Shown here: positions 46,601 through 58,400 of the stretch, one piece after another
How the letters are laid out: every line of letters begins with the position of its first letter
Numbering within the stretch: position 1 is the stretch's first letter
From: Notospermus geniculatus
Taxonomy: Eukaryota; Nemertea; Pilidiophora; Heteronemertea; Lineidae
Direction: 5' to 3'
NCBI GenBank assembly: GCA_002633025.1
Contig: NMRB01000011.1
Span: 924,455-988,454, forward strand
Length of the DNA stretch: 64,000 bases
Made by a program: the position numbers and the translations under genes
The notes under the pieces: generated by a model
The model's database searches: none
What the model saw: the letters and a program-made list of their open reading frames with translations, nothing else
What the model was told of the DNA's origin: nothing

Positions 46601-48595
46601 NNNNNNNNNNNNNNNNNNNNNNNNNNNNNNNNNNNNNNNNNNNNNNNNNNNNNNNNNNNNNNNNNNNNNNNNNNNNNNNNNNNNNNNNNNNNNNNNNNNN
46701 NNNNNNNNNNNNNNNNNNNNNNNNNNNNNNNNNNNNNNNNNCATGTCTTCATAAAGTTATGTTGAATTGTCTGCATGTGGTCTCCCTCAGAACATTTTCT
46801 TCCGAGTCATATTTCTCAGTATTGTGTAACAACTTTCTAATCGTTTCAGTTACTGCATATGGTCTTTCAAGAATTGGAGAACTAAATAATCTAGTGAGTG
46901 TGTGTCTTATTTCTGTCTTTGGTCCGTTTCTTGTATTCTAAATGTGACAGTAAATGAAGGAGAACTGTCTGTGATACACTTAAAAAAGATTAGGCTATAC
47001 ATGTAGAAGTAAAAGCAGTTGATGGTTCAAAGCCTTTTGCAGTAAGTTAAATGTACTTCACTGATATCTGTGAGTTTGCCGATGTTTCCTATACTTTGAT
47101 AATCAGATCATAAAATCTCCTTTTTTTCCTCCAGACGCATTTATATCTGTCACATAATACTGGAATCAGTGACAGTGTTCTTTTTAGAATCAGCCAAGGA
47201 TGCTCAGAACTCAGGTGAGTTTTAAAAGGAGGCAGGCAATATATCCAGAGGTTCTGGTAGCATTCTGATATGTCAGAATTCCTTTTTAATGGCATATTCA
47301 GAATCTAAAATTGGCACAAAGAACTACATGTACATGTATACCAAGTAGGAATGAAGATGTTGGTACGATTTACACTTTTCAGAGTACTGGACATTGCTGG
47401 TTGTCACCAGGTAACTGATGCTGGGATGCAGTGCGTAGCCAGCTGTAGCAAACTAGAGACGCTTGACCTCAGTTACCTTCACCAGATTAAGGATGCATCG
47501 CTTAAACTTCTCTCCATCAACTGTGATCTCCAGAGCTTATGCCTACAGGCTTGTTCAGACATCACTAATGAAGGTGGGTATTTGGGTACGTTGCTATCAC
47601 TCCTCAGTAGCAGAACCATATCAATGAAGTGTTATTTCATTAGTCAAGCCCGTGCAGGTGGCAGCATATTCCAACTCCTCCTCTTGTTGCAGGTGTGTGT
47701 GCTATAGCCTCAGGCTGTCATTCTCTGACTGATGTCGATATCAGTGGATGTATCCAAATCAGCAACAAAGCCTTTGGAGCATTCATTGATGCAATTAAAT
47801 ATGTGGACCATCCAAAGTTAAACATTACAATTGGAGGTAAGACATCTCATTGCATGTCCAAACTTATGTTTTAAATGTTTTAATTATTATGTGGTCAGTA
47901 TTTAAGCAAAACGAGTTATGAATTCAATACTTTTCTGAATGCTGTATCTCTATCACAGGCACAATGATTGACCCAAGTCTAGTCGGCGTCCATGACAACA
48001 TAGAAATTCATTTAGACAACCTGTCCAAGAATTTCCTCAGGGTTGACGGAGGTATTGTTGTGCCTTCTCCTGGTGAGTACACGTTTCAGTTTACAATGAT
48101 AAATGTAATATGTCAGTTTCTCAAATCTTCCACAAACTTACCTCTAGAGAGTGATGCTCTACAGTTGTTGGGCAAGGTGGGTTCCATGATTTGTTAATGC
48201 CAAGTTGTGATTTTTGGCATTGTTTCTCAAATCTGACAGTAAAATTTTTGGTGTTTCAGCTGACGATTTCGGTGATCAAGAGAGTGTGGAACAGGAAGTA
48301 GATGAGCAGGTGAAGGGATAGCAGCAGGCACGGAAGACGATTTTGGTATGCAGTTTAATACTATTTTTATCATCATTATAAGCTTTAAATCCTGGCATTT
48401 TCATAGTAATCTGTTCTGAAAATTCACATACTGGTACGAATTTTGCTCTCATGCTTCACAACCCATTCTCCTTTCCTTCTAGATGATCATTATTATGATG
48501 ACGCATATGGTGACTACGGAATGGATGATGATGGTGATGAAGACTACTTGGATGCTGATGATCCACTTTTTGAAGAGCGTTTTGATATATCGTGA
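43607..48595 (+). CDS. RRM, F-box and leucine-rich-repeat protein (EEED8.10-like)
   Basis: Exons: 43607-44106, 44214-44297, 44541-44743, 45069-45269, 45448-45662, (at least one in the N gap), 46850-46893, 47135-47214, 47383-47573, 47693-47836, 47959-48072, 48260-48345, 48483-48595. A Ser/Pro-rich N-terminus precedes an RRM (RNP2 TIFIGNVSF, RNP1 KGIAFLTF). An F-box follows (MLNDDTLLTVFSFL through VCQRWHTVV), then AMN1/FBXL-type leucine-rich repeats (LTRLDLSGVSVSNKSL, LRVLDIAGCHQVTDAGM, LTDVDISGCIQISNKAF). F-box proteins recruit substrates to SCF ubiquitin ligases, and the RRM suggests RNA or RNP targets. The exon before the gap ends in phase 0 and 46850 starts in phase 1, so something is missing. 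As written, the frame ends at 48321. One extra base at 48316-48318 would join the acidic exon at 48483. Confidence 0.88.
46107..46741. other. Assembly gap (635 N) beside a TG-rich microsatellite
   Basis: A run of N preceded by TATGTGTGTGTA. Phase mismatch between flanking exons shows that at least one exon of the RRM/F-box/LRR gene lies inside. Confidence 0.95.
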
Positions 48596-50040
48596 ATAGT
48601 CATCAGTACAGTACGTAGGATACCCTTGAGAATACTTGTCTCTGTCTTCTTACCTACTGGACTTCTGGCTGTCTGTGGCGATCTTTTTTTATCTATAGTG
48701 CTACCTTCTAGTTAAATGGCTAAATTACTACGTGTTCCAGTTCGTGGGATTCTAGTGCACATTCAGAACACAAAACCATTCACAAAAATAAACCAACCGC
48801 AATCAAGATATGTTCCGTGTTATGCAGCAATCAGAGCCTGTTGATCAAGGATTCATTTATTCAGTTCCATAGGACTCTTATGTTACGAGTAATTACTTCA
48901 TACATGAACGTATTTGTTTTTGAAGTCCTGTTTGTTTTGCATTTGGTGTTGAAATTTTTCCTGATTGAGTTTTGTTGGTTTCACTTGTTGGATAAACTGT
49001 GTCTGGGCTCCCACTATACATATATACAGTACATGTACATGTATATGGTAGGTAGAACATTATACATGTAAGTGCCTCGACTCGGAATATTGATAGGGAT
49101 GCTTCTAAAAGTAAGCTACTGCTATTGTTTTTGTCTGATATTCTTATTTCTTCGTGCTCAGGGCTGAAAAGTCTGCAGCTTTGGACTTACTGATTAAATG
49201 TAATGTCAGTGGTCCATCGTTACATGTATGTTTATTTAGGTGCTGAGGGCTTGGAAATGATGCACATGCATGTATTTTTTTCTTCAGTTACTCAGCTATG
49301 CATTAAATGAAATCAGGAAAAATTCTTTAAATTGATTTGATGCCTGGGTATTCATAGCATAGGTTTCAGTTCTGTCATCAATTCCAATTGGATCTCTCTT
49401 TTTACCGTTATAACTTTTAAATGTATATTTGAGGTCGGCAGCTCCATTGGGATACCGGTATGGCAAAACAGATGTCAATTCATCTGCTGCACAATTACAT
49501 GTAGTATGTTGTCTGATATACTGATACTTGCATTTTGTTTGTTGTTTGTGAACCTGTTAATGTGTCAGTCAGTTCAAAACCCTATTTTGAAGATGTTGCT
49601 ATTCCAATTCTGTGGTTCACAGTGTGTGGGGCGGGCACATTCATCTTGTGCTATGAGCAAGATGACCTGAAAATGTATTATGAATAGTTGCAAAAATTTA
49701 TAAGAGCGACGCTTATGAATTTTTGATAGTTGCTTGTTGTACAAATGATACAATTTGATTTGGTCTTGATTCACTACTCTATTACTGGATGATCATCCTT
49801 ATCTGATTCAGATTTCCCTTCTCAAGGAGTGGGATAATTAAACAGGTACAGAAAGAGAGTTCATGCAAGGGTGTCTTTGTCAATCAACAATATATTGTGT
49901 ATTTGCTTGTAGTTGCCACCAATTAGAATGCAACTTAAAGTTATCAAAGGTGCAATAATAAGATTTAGATCTTCGTTTTACTCCTGTACATTTTCATCCC
50001 TCTGCAACCTTTATTGAGGTCTACTGCTTTCATCTTGGGC
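48596..50040. other. 3' UTR and intergenic DNA after the RRM/F-box gene
   Basis: AT-rich, with several TACATGTA-type words (near 49020-49060). No gene recognised. AATAAA occurs at 48787-48792. Confidence 0.45.
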
Positions 50041-50400
50041 AGTCAGAGTGGTGTTGTGAAAACATGTAGCGTCGGTCACTTCTGAGGTGCCTGGTTTGAT
50101 TCCCAGTCAGACCCGGTACTCATGTGATAGAATGCTGCTATCTTTAAAATTGTGGGTTTTCCCGGGGGCTCCAGTTTCCTCCTGCATTATAAACCACCAA
50201 AAATGAGCCAGGTAAGTGCTCACTGCTCCCACCCAACTCACTCTTTCAAAAAACTGATTTCATTCTCATCCCAACACAGAAAAAGGGCAGGGAACTAGGT
50301 AATCGACTCGCCCTAGTGTCCCACTAAGACTTCGTGAATCAGATAAGAAACCTTGCCATGAAAACGTATGTACAAGTGCAGACGTAATGAGCAATATGCA
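50041..50400 (+). repeat. Possible tRNA-derived SINE remnant
   Basis: Contains a B-box-like GGTTTGATTCCCAGTC after a GCGTCGGTCACTTC stretch, followed by a GGGTTTTCCCGGGGGCTCC segment. Ends are indistinct and no target duplication was found. Confidence 0.3.
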
Positions 50401-50666
50401 GTCAGCACTAGTGTGTCATGTGCATAGTAATAATGTTGCTGAAAGAGCTTAGAAGTCACATCATAGAATCATGTCATTGGTAAAACGAGTGTTGTTACTT
50501 GTTGTAAATACATACAGTAGTTGAATTGTTGATGCATTTATGTATACATGTAAAATAACTGTGAATAAAGAGATTTTTACAAGCAAGTTTTTCCACTTTT
50601 ACCCCTCCCTTAGCACACTGTAGTTGTGTATTGTAGTAGAGTATCACTCATGTCACTTCGATCTCG

Positions 50667-50803
50667 ATCAGGGCGGGCCGCCACGAAACGACGATAGCGC
50701 TAACAGTGCCTAACAGAGAAGTATGCAATGGCTTTTACCATACAGAATTTCTCAGTTAGGCCCTGTTAGTGCTATCGTAGTTTCGTGGCGGTCGCCCCAG
50801 ATC
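50667..50803. repeat. Imperfect hairpin element
   Basis: Arms of about 54 bp built on GCCGCCACGAAAC and ACGATAGC are inverted around about 50735, with a handful of mismatches. Confidence 0.8.
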
Positions 50804-50814
50804 TGTGTGAACAA

Positions 50815-51255
50815 ATGAGTTTGATTGGCCTCCCAAACACTACCGGTACTTAGGTTCATATACTAGATTTCTTCACTACCACTGCCATCATCTCGTCAAC
50901 CGAGAATTAACAGGGTCTAACTGCATTTTTAACTTGACCCAAATTCCCTGTGCTTTTAGTCCCTTATACATGTGTATAAGCACAGGAAGTGAGGGTCAAG
51001 TAAAAAATGCAGTTAGACCCTGTTAATTCTCGGTTGACGAATTCTGTCTTGCAAGATGCTCACAATCATCAAGTAATACGAGACGACGAACTTAATCGGC
51101 CCACCCAAACATTGCGTACTCGGGTTGATACACTACATGTACCGGTAGGTTTCTTCACAACCTTCGCCATCATCTCTTGAAAGATGCTCACAATCATCAA
51201 GTAACAAGCAACTACATGTACTCGATTGGCCCGACCAAACAGTACTCAGGTTTAA
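50815..51255. repeat. Diverged tandem repeat of roughly 150 bp units
   Basis: The series GATTGGCC, CCAAACA, ACCGGTA, TTTCTTCAC, GCCATCATCTC, AGATGCTCACAATCATCAAG recurs about 2.3 times. The first unit is split by the hairpin at 50894-51039. Confidence 0.7.
50894..51039. mobile_element. Foldback element inserted in a tandem repeat
   Basis: Near-perfect hairpin of 146 bp. The arms begin CGTCAACCGAGAATTAACAG and run through GGGTCTAACTGCATTTTT to GTGCTT. The next repeat unit reads CATCATCTC then TTGAAAGATGC without it, an empty site. Confidence 0.8.
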
Positions 51256-52463
51256 TGAATTTTGCTAACTGTATCCTAGATCCGTTGCTGTTTGGATGGT
51301 TTAGTCTGTACAATGTATACCGTAGTCTGTCTTCGGATATTTCCTGACTGTCTTGGGCTAATCCACATGATTGTCCTTTTCTGATTGTCAGGTCAGTAAG
51401 TTGGTATTTGATGACGCATGATATTGGGATTTACTTCTGTCTGCTCACAGGCGTTAGGCTTACAACTCCTTGGTCACATGGAGTGTGCATCACTAGTGTC
51501 CATACATTGCACTTGGTGCTGTGTTCAGCAGAAGACGTTTTCTATTGTTGAGTCCAACAACGCAGAAGAGAGAAGTCTAGAACTCACCCTCAGGATTCTG
51601 CATTTAACAGAGACTGGGAAAAGTTGGCTCTCTAGAGAGGCACTTTCATTATACTGTAGGCATGCAGCTGCCCAAGAAATACTAACATTCAACAACATAC
51701 CGGTACATGTAGTTATTCACTCTTTATTCAACTTCATTACATCATCAAAATTCTAAGTGAACTGTTTACTTCTCAAGTAATCGAGCCATTAACAAATATA
51801 CGTGTCCTACAATGTCATGTGTGTTACAATAACAATGATAAATACTAAAGACCTTTGAGCACGGCTAACTTCTTTCTAGGTTCACCTATGAAACTAAGCA
51901 CCACTTACTCATCCATCAGTATCACACTTCTGCCTATCACTAATATTTGCTTCAGAACTGTTGACATTAACAAGATACAGGGTGCACTCCTAGATATCTG
52001 TGACAAACCAGTGTACCGTAGTTCCTGTAGCAGTAACTCATAACTGGAAGATAAAAGTCAGTGGACTGCTGAGAAATTGTATCCCTTGCATCCAGCAGTT
52101 AATGCAAAATAATGACGTACATGGACATGCACTACAGGATATCATTGGTATGAACCACCATTACCAGTATTATGGTAATATTGGCTTCGTTAGTATTCCA
52201 CCCTCATCTACAGAGTTACATTGTGAGAATAAGACAGTCCATTGGATATTGCACAGTGCATCATAAATATGAAGTTGCCTAATTCAAGTCTAGCTGGAGA
52301 CACAGTCCAACAAACAGTGGAAAGAAGAGCATGGCCTTTCCTAATGAATGGAACATCCCTCTATGACATTGTATGAAAAGTCTGGTTCACTTGACCTCAG
52401 AAATCCTGGACTTTCTGTGCAATTCATTTGCCTTTCAGTACAGGGCCCCGAGGTCCTCCTTAG
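51256..52463. other. Intergenic DNA / 3' UTR of the GH63-like gene
   Basis: Downstream of the minus-strand GH63-like stop codon. Open frames here (for example 51418-51756) resemble nothing recognised. No further feature is supported. Confidence 0.4.
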
Positions 52464-55400
52464 TCAGGAACCTTGCGTCTGCTTTAAGATCATGTTGCAC
52501 ACAAGAGCATTCCACCCTGTGTTGTGACTGAAATAGAAGACAGGATATTTTCAAGGACACCAGAAAAACAACATCAGCACAGATTGCATTCCTGCTCTCA
52601 TAAATGGCAAGAGATCATGGAAGTAAAATCCCTTCCTTGTCCATACTAATATAGAGAACTTTCCATCATGCTGATCAATGAAAAACACCATTTTTTGACA
52701 AAACTACCACTCGTTCAAGAACCGAGACAATATCAGAGTGTGCTACCTACCTAGCTCCACATCCACGACCAGTGTCTCCATCATAGTTCTCATAAAAGAG
52801 GACAAGATCCTGCCAAACGGGATCAGTGGCGTACTTCTCTACATCACCTAAAAGGGAGAAGAAAGTATATTCTTCCTGGCCAATGCTGTTGATGTACGTC
52901 TAGAACTTTGACCTATAATATTGTCTCCGAATGGCTGTATATGTATTTGTACACCTCATGCAGAGGGACTTTGAAAGTACTTGACATTTTGGAAGGGAAG
53001 AAAATGGATTGATCTTATGATCTATCATACCGTGGCAAGGTCTCCTGCCATTGGGATCTGGGAGATACAGGTTGACATTCCTCTGCGTCAGGTCCTCAGC
53101 AACCTGTTTGAGTGTCATCTCCTGGCCAGAACCAGTTGGGTATTCAATTCTGAATTCATCACCGAGGAACTCATCCAGTGTTTCCAATGATTCTGTGATG
53201 AGGTAGTTCACTGAAATAACACACAGGTTGGTAAAGTCGCTTTTGATGAAGCGAGATCCTGATTTTGATATACATCAGTGCTCGAAAAGTCGCCGAAGGC
53301 GACCCTCGCCAGTTGGCGACAAGGTTGAAAAGGTCACTCGCCACTCCGGCGCGCCATAGGCGCGCGCCGGCGGGGGGTCTGGGGGCCTCCCCCAGAAAAA
53401 TTTGTATTTTTAAAGCTCTCAGATGCGATTTCCCAGTATCTGAGAAGAAAATTTCATCGAAATGACAGCTACAAATTTTCGTTTAAAATGCATAAAATCC
53501 CCGTAGATCAATGATGATGATGGTCAGATCTTAAATGAAATAAAATTTCGTCGAAGTTACCAAATCTGCAACGCAGATGTCGGAAGTTGCCGAGGAAAGG
53601 CCGAAGATTGACGAACTGGGGTATGTATAAAAACAAACTCTGGGCACTTGCTGGCGGATCGAGGTAGCAGAAAAGGTCTGTAAATGATCACTACAGAGAA
53701 GGATATCCTTGGACTTGGCCAGATTATGATACATAAGCAAGTTTTTGGATTAAATAATTTATATAATTGCATGAATGAAATCTTTAGTGGATACTAACTG
53801 CACGCCTTTGCTTTGTGCTTGTTCTATTTCGTTCCCGCGCACATTCGAGGAATCGATCGCAGCGCCCCAAAAGTCCTCTGGCTTAGTTCAAAATTTGGCC
53901 ACAGCGATGATTTTGGGGGCGCTGCGATCGATTGATTCCAATTTCGATGTTGGTTACCGTGCCGACATGGCCGACGAAGCTTCTTTTGGCGCCATTGGGG
54001 TTATGTCTGCATTTCTTGCGCCAAGGCCTTATTTTCAAAAATGTGCTTTCACAAATATCATTTGGCGAATTATATCTTCAAAAATTGTAAATTTTATTCG
54101 CCAAATGGCGTCCTGCCTTCGTAAACAACTCGCCAAGTGTAAATTCCTGGTCGCCAATGGCGAGTAAAATAGCTACTTTTCGAGCACTGATACATGTTGA
54201 TGTACTACCCACAGATGTATAGCACCTTCTTCAACTGATAATTTAGGTGTTGTGACAGAGTTTCTGTACGGTGTAGTCATAGGGTATGAGGTAGGAGCCA
54301 ATGCGACATGTCCTTGATGTCAGGAAATCAATCACCTATAAATAGTGCACATGGCATGTGTATTTGTACTCACTGCATAGCCAGACAGGACCTCTCCAGT
54401 TGCTATTCCCACCATAGAAGTCTGATGAACATTCTGCTGGTTCATATTTCACATGAACTCTTCGTCTTTTCTCTAGTCTCATCATGAACGCCTGTGAGGC
54501 ATGTTTCTTGGACAGTGACCTGATACCATACGGAGACAGAAGTTCTTCCTCACTAAGCACACACTTCAGAATCTTTCTGATTTGTTGAATACTCGGAATG
54601 GTCAGAAGGAATTTTCCACCACATTGGTATGACTGCAATCATAAAGGAAAACAGTATTACCTTCAGGACACATTGTATGTGTACATCTAAGATGTACTAT
54701 TTCATCAATTACTTTAGTAAACTTACAAACAAGTGAAATTTTTCATTAATACCTGCATATTTTTCGCAGCTTCTTGTAGGGCATCACAGACAGCTGCAGG
54801 ATTGTTTCGATCACGATGCGTAAAGGCCTCAACCTGAGCCTCCAAGCAAGCATGGGTGTTCAGCATCACCTCAAGCCGATGTTTGAATCTCGGACAGTGG
54901 TCAATCTCTTCTTTGTGGAAAATTACTGTGGAGAACAGAGGCACAAGACCAACCATCGACTGCAGTTTGATCTGTCCACTTTTCTTGGACATTTTATATC
55001 TGTCGTAGTAGAAACCATCATCTGGATCCCAAAGACTTTCTGAAAAGCAATTTTGCATATCAAGGTCAAATCATTAGATAGTCACCTGCCTTTAAACACA
55101 TTTTACTCTAGGCCTACGATATACCCGGTAAGTTTTTTTATCAACACATTTCTGTTTTCTCAAACTCGAGAAGGAAGTCAAAGGGTAAAGAGGAAATGAG
55201 GAGAGGCCCAATGGAAAATCATTGCTGCTCTGTGACATCAAACCTCACTCATGATGAACCTCACCTATTCTATCTGTGTATCCATTGATTGCAGCCTTGA
55301 TGTCATCAAAGTGTCTGAGATATGTAAGTGCATAGTCTTCATAATGAGGTTTTTCTTTGGCCAACTCCACAGACATCTTCATCAGATAGATCGTGTAGAG

Positions 55401-58400
55401 AGCCATCCATGCTGAGCCATCAACCTACAGAAGTAAGGGACGATTTCAAGAATCACCTGATACCAAGAAAGAGGAACACACATATTACAGAGAAAAGGAG
55501 ATATGAAATTCTGGGAATCCTTGAGACTTCATTGGACGAAGCAATTTCAAGTGACTGAGGGAGCATGGGCACCCACGTTGGCAATGATGTGTTACACCTC
55601 GGCACATACCTGATAAAGTTTCTCCACTTTGCCTGGGTGATGAGCTCGGTTCAATGGTGCAATGTTATCTAGTCCAAGGAAGCCACCACCATACAAATTG
55701 CTCTGATCAATCATTACACAGTTCACCCACCTGCAGGAGAGAGAAAGTTAATAAACGGCCTAATAATTGTTCCAGGGTATTCCTTGACAGAAAGGAATTG
55801 AATAGATGAAAGAACACTGCACAACGCAAGCATACACATACACTTTTCACTTTAAAATGTTTATCTTACCATGTGAAGTTCAACTGAAGTTTATGGAAAC
55901 ATCTCTCTAAGAACTCATGATCTGGTTCTCCACTTTGAACCGTTGCCAGGTAGATCTTCCAACAGGCCCAAACATGTACAGGAGGATTTGTGTCAGACAA
56001 AGCCATCTCATACGCTGGAATCTGCAATGAAATTTCAAGTACTGTAAAAGAAATTCAGCCCAGATGCATACCACCACATGTACTCATTGGCATTGTGAAT
56101 CATGCACTGCTTTGGGGGTGGGCCATGAGAGAACAGAGGATCAGAGGGACAGAGTTCATTGGGGAGTCATGATATTGCCTGTTTATGCAGCTGACAACAG
56201 GGACCACAATGACTTGCAATAAGGGAAGTTGAAAGTCCTTGGTGATGATGATACATTGATAAACAGACTTTGAAATTTGAACACCTCACCTGTCCATTTG
56301 CTTTCATGTATCGGTGTGACAGCAGCAACAGGAGTTGGGACTTGGCAAACTCAATGTCAATAACTGAGAAGGCAACGGCATGGAAGGCTAGGTCCCAAGC
56401 TGCAAACTGCAAATGAAATGAACAATCAATGCTATGTCTGAATTATCTACATGTAAGTTCACCCATGAAAAGTATATTCATATATGTATATTCACCCATG
56501 AAAAGTAACACAATACACCTTCATCCGACAACACAAGGGAAGGTGGGGTTGTGAGTTACCGGTAGTCCACATTTCACTTACCCATGGAAACTCCCATTTG
56601 TCTGGCATCGATATGACATCTTTACAAAGAACATGATCCCAATCCCAATTTCTCCGCCAACGGTGTTTCATCACGTCATCAAATGTCATGTATTCATGTC
56701 CTGAAGAAACCAAAACAAGATTTTAATGGAGTATTTATCACTGATTTTCATTCTTCCTCCTTATTATACTTTTCCATCTCAAGCATGTCAAGCTGATAAT
56801 TAACTTCAAAAAAGAAATGGCTGACTGAAAGTGAGGTCGCCGGAATGTCACATATGTGCAGACTCAACGAAAATGTGTGGATGTGACATGTGACCAGTTA
56901 ATTCAGCATACATACCTGTTAACCAATCTTCAACACAGTAGAAATAAAACTGTTTATTCCACAGCAACCCTGCCAAAGCCCGAATGCAGATACTTCTTGA
57001 CTGCGACGGTATACTGGTTGGGATGACCTGAAAAGTATGGGCCGTATTCAAAAAAGGGTGATCATCATGCGATTAAGACTTAGACGCGTGTAACTTCACT
57101 AAATCCACACACTTCCACCATGCATTTGACGAAGTTACACGCGTACATTCTGATCATCCAGATATCAGGTAATTACAAAATTCTTGCTTAGTCACTTCAT
57201 TAAATGCAGACTTGAATGACTAATTTGGATGGTACCTCATTGTAATACTCTGTCGCTTCATTTCTCCTCTTCTCCATGACATTTGAGAAATGATCAAGCA
57301 GCAATGAATCTTTTGCTGCAGTTCCTGTGGACAGTTGACACCGGATAGAAATGGGCACGCCTGGTTTTGTGTGGAGGATGAACACAGCACTACATTTTGT
57401 ACCCGTTTTATCTGGACACACTGCATCTGTTTGACCTGCAGTAAGGATGGAACATCTTATTACACTGCTGATTATGGCACTGTTTAACAATGCTAGCATT
57501 TAACAATGCTAGAACTGAACATTTACATTAGGAAGTTTTGTACTTTTTTGCCAACATAGAAAAAGGAGACAGAATTATATTCACAAAGAAAAGCACTTAC
57601 CATCAATGATATACCTATGGAAAGCTTCCTTTGTATACGGTGAGAGATTTTCCTCATCATATATGTCTTTGTAGTTTGTCTCATTTTCAGTAAATATGAT
57701 TTCAGGAGATGATCCATCTGGGGCAGTGTCAACCAGTAAAACTGACTGACCTGTAAATTAAATACATGTAATGAATTGGTCGCATTTGTAAGATATTTCA
57801 GCAGGGTGGGGCAGAAAAATATCCCTGTCAATATTCACAGGATGAGGCTTACGTGATCTCTTGCTGCCAATATGTTGTTTGTGTTATTTGCAGCACCTAC
57901 CGAGACATTTGTGCTGACACACCACTTTGTTGGCACCTTGTTGTTCCATTTTGGGTTTCACCACATACCCAGCAAAATGTTTGGGCAGTTGCCATGTGTT
58001 CCTGTGGAAGAAGACGATACAAAGTCAAAGTACCTCCAACCATCGAAACCCTTTCAACAGACTTACATAATAATCCAAGTTCACAAGAATACTCAATCAG
58101 AGAAGCTGCTGGACCACACACTTCAGACATTACTATACATGTATAAAATTGCCAGTACACACCTGAACCATAGAGAAGGCATGACATGTAGATCAGCATC
58201 ATCAGGGCCTCTGTTTATGATTGTGTATTGACAAAGAATATCGGATGGTCCATCCTTAGCATATTCCACCTCGATATCCCAGTATCGATCTTCATCAAAA
58301 ACACCTGAAATAATTCAACTTCGTTAGAATGATTTTCACAGCATCTCTTCACTTGAAGAAGTTTTGATGCCATTCCTTTTTATTTCCTCAGCTAGTTTAG

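Noticed and set aside
45875-46941. Long open frames of up to 289 codons on both strands
   Set aside because: They consist of N translated as X across the assembly gap and carry no information.
51418-51756. 112-codon plus-strand frame
   Set aside because: No recognisable domain and no exon signals. It is antisense to the likely 3' flank of the GH63-like gene.
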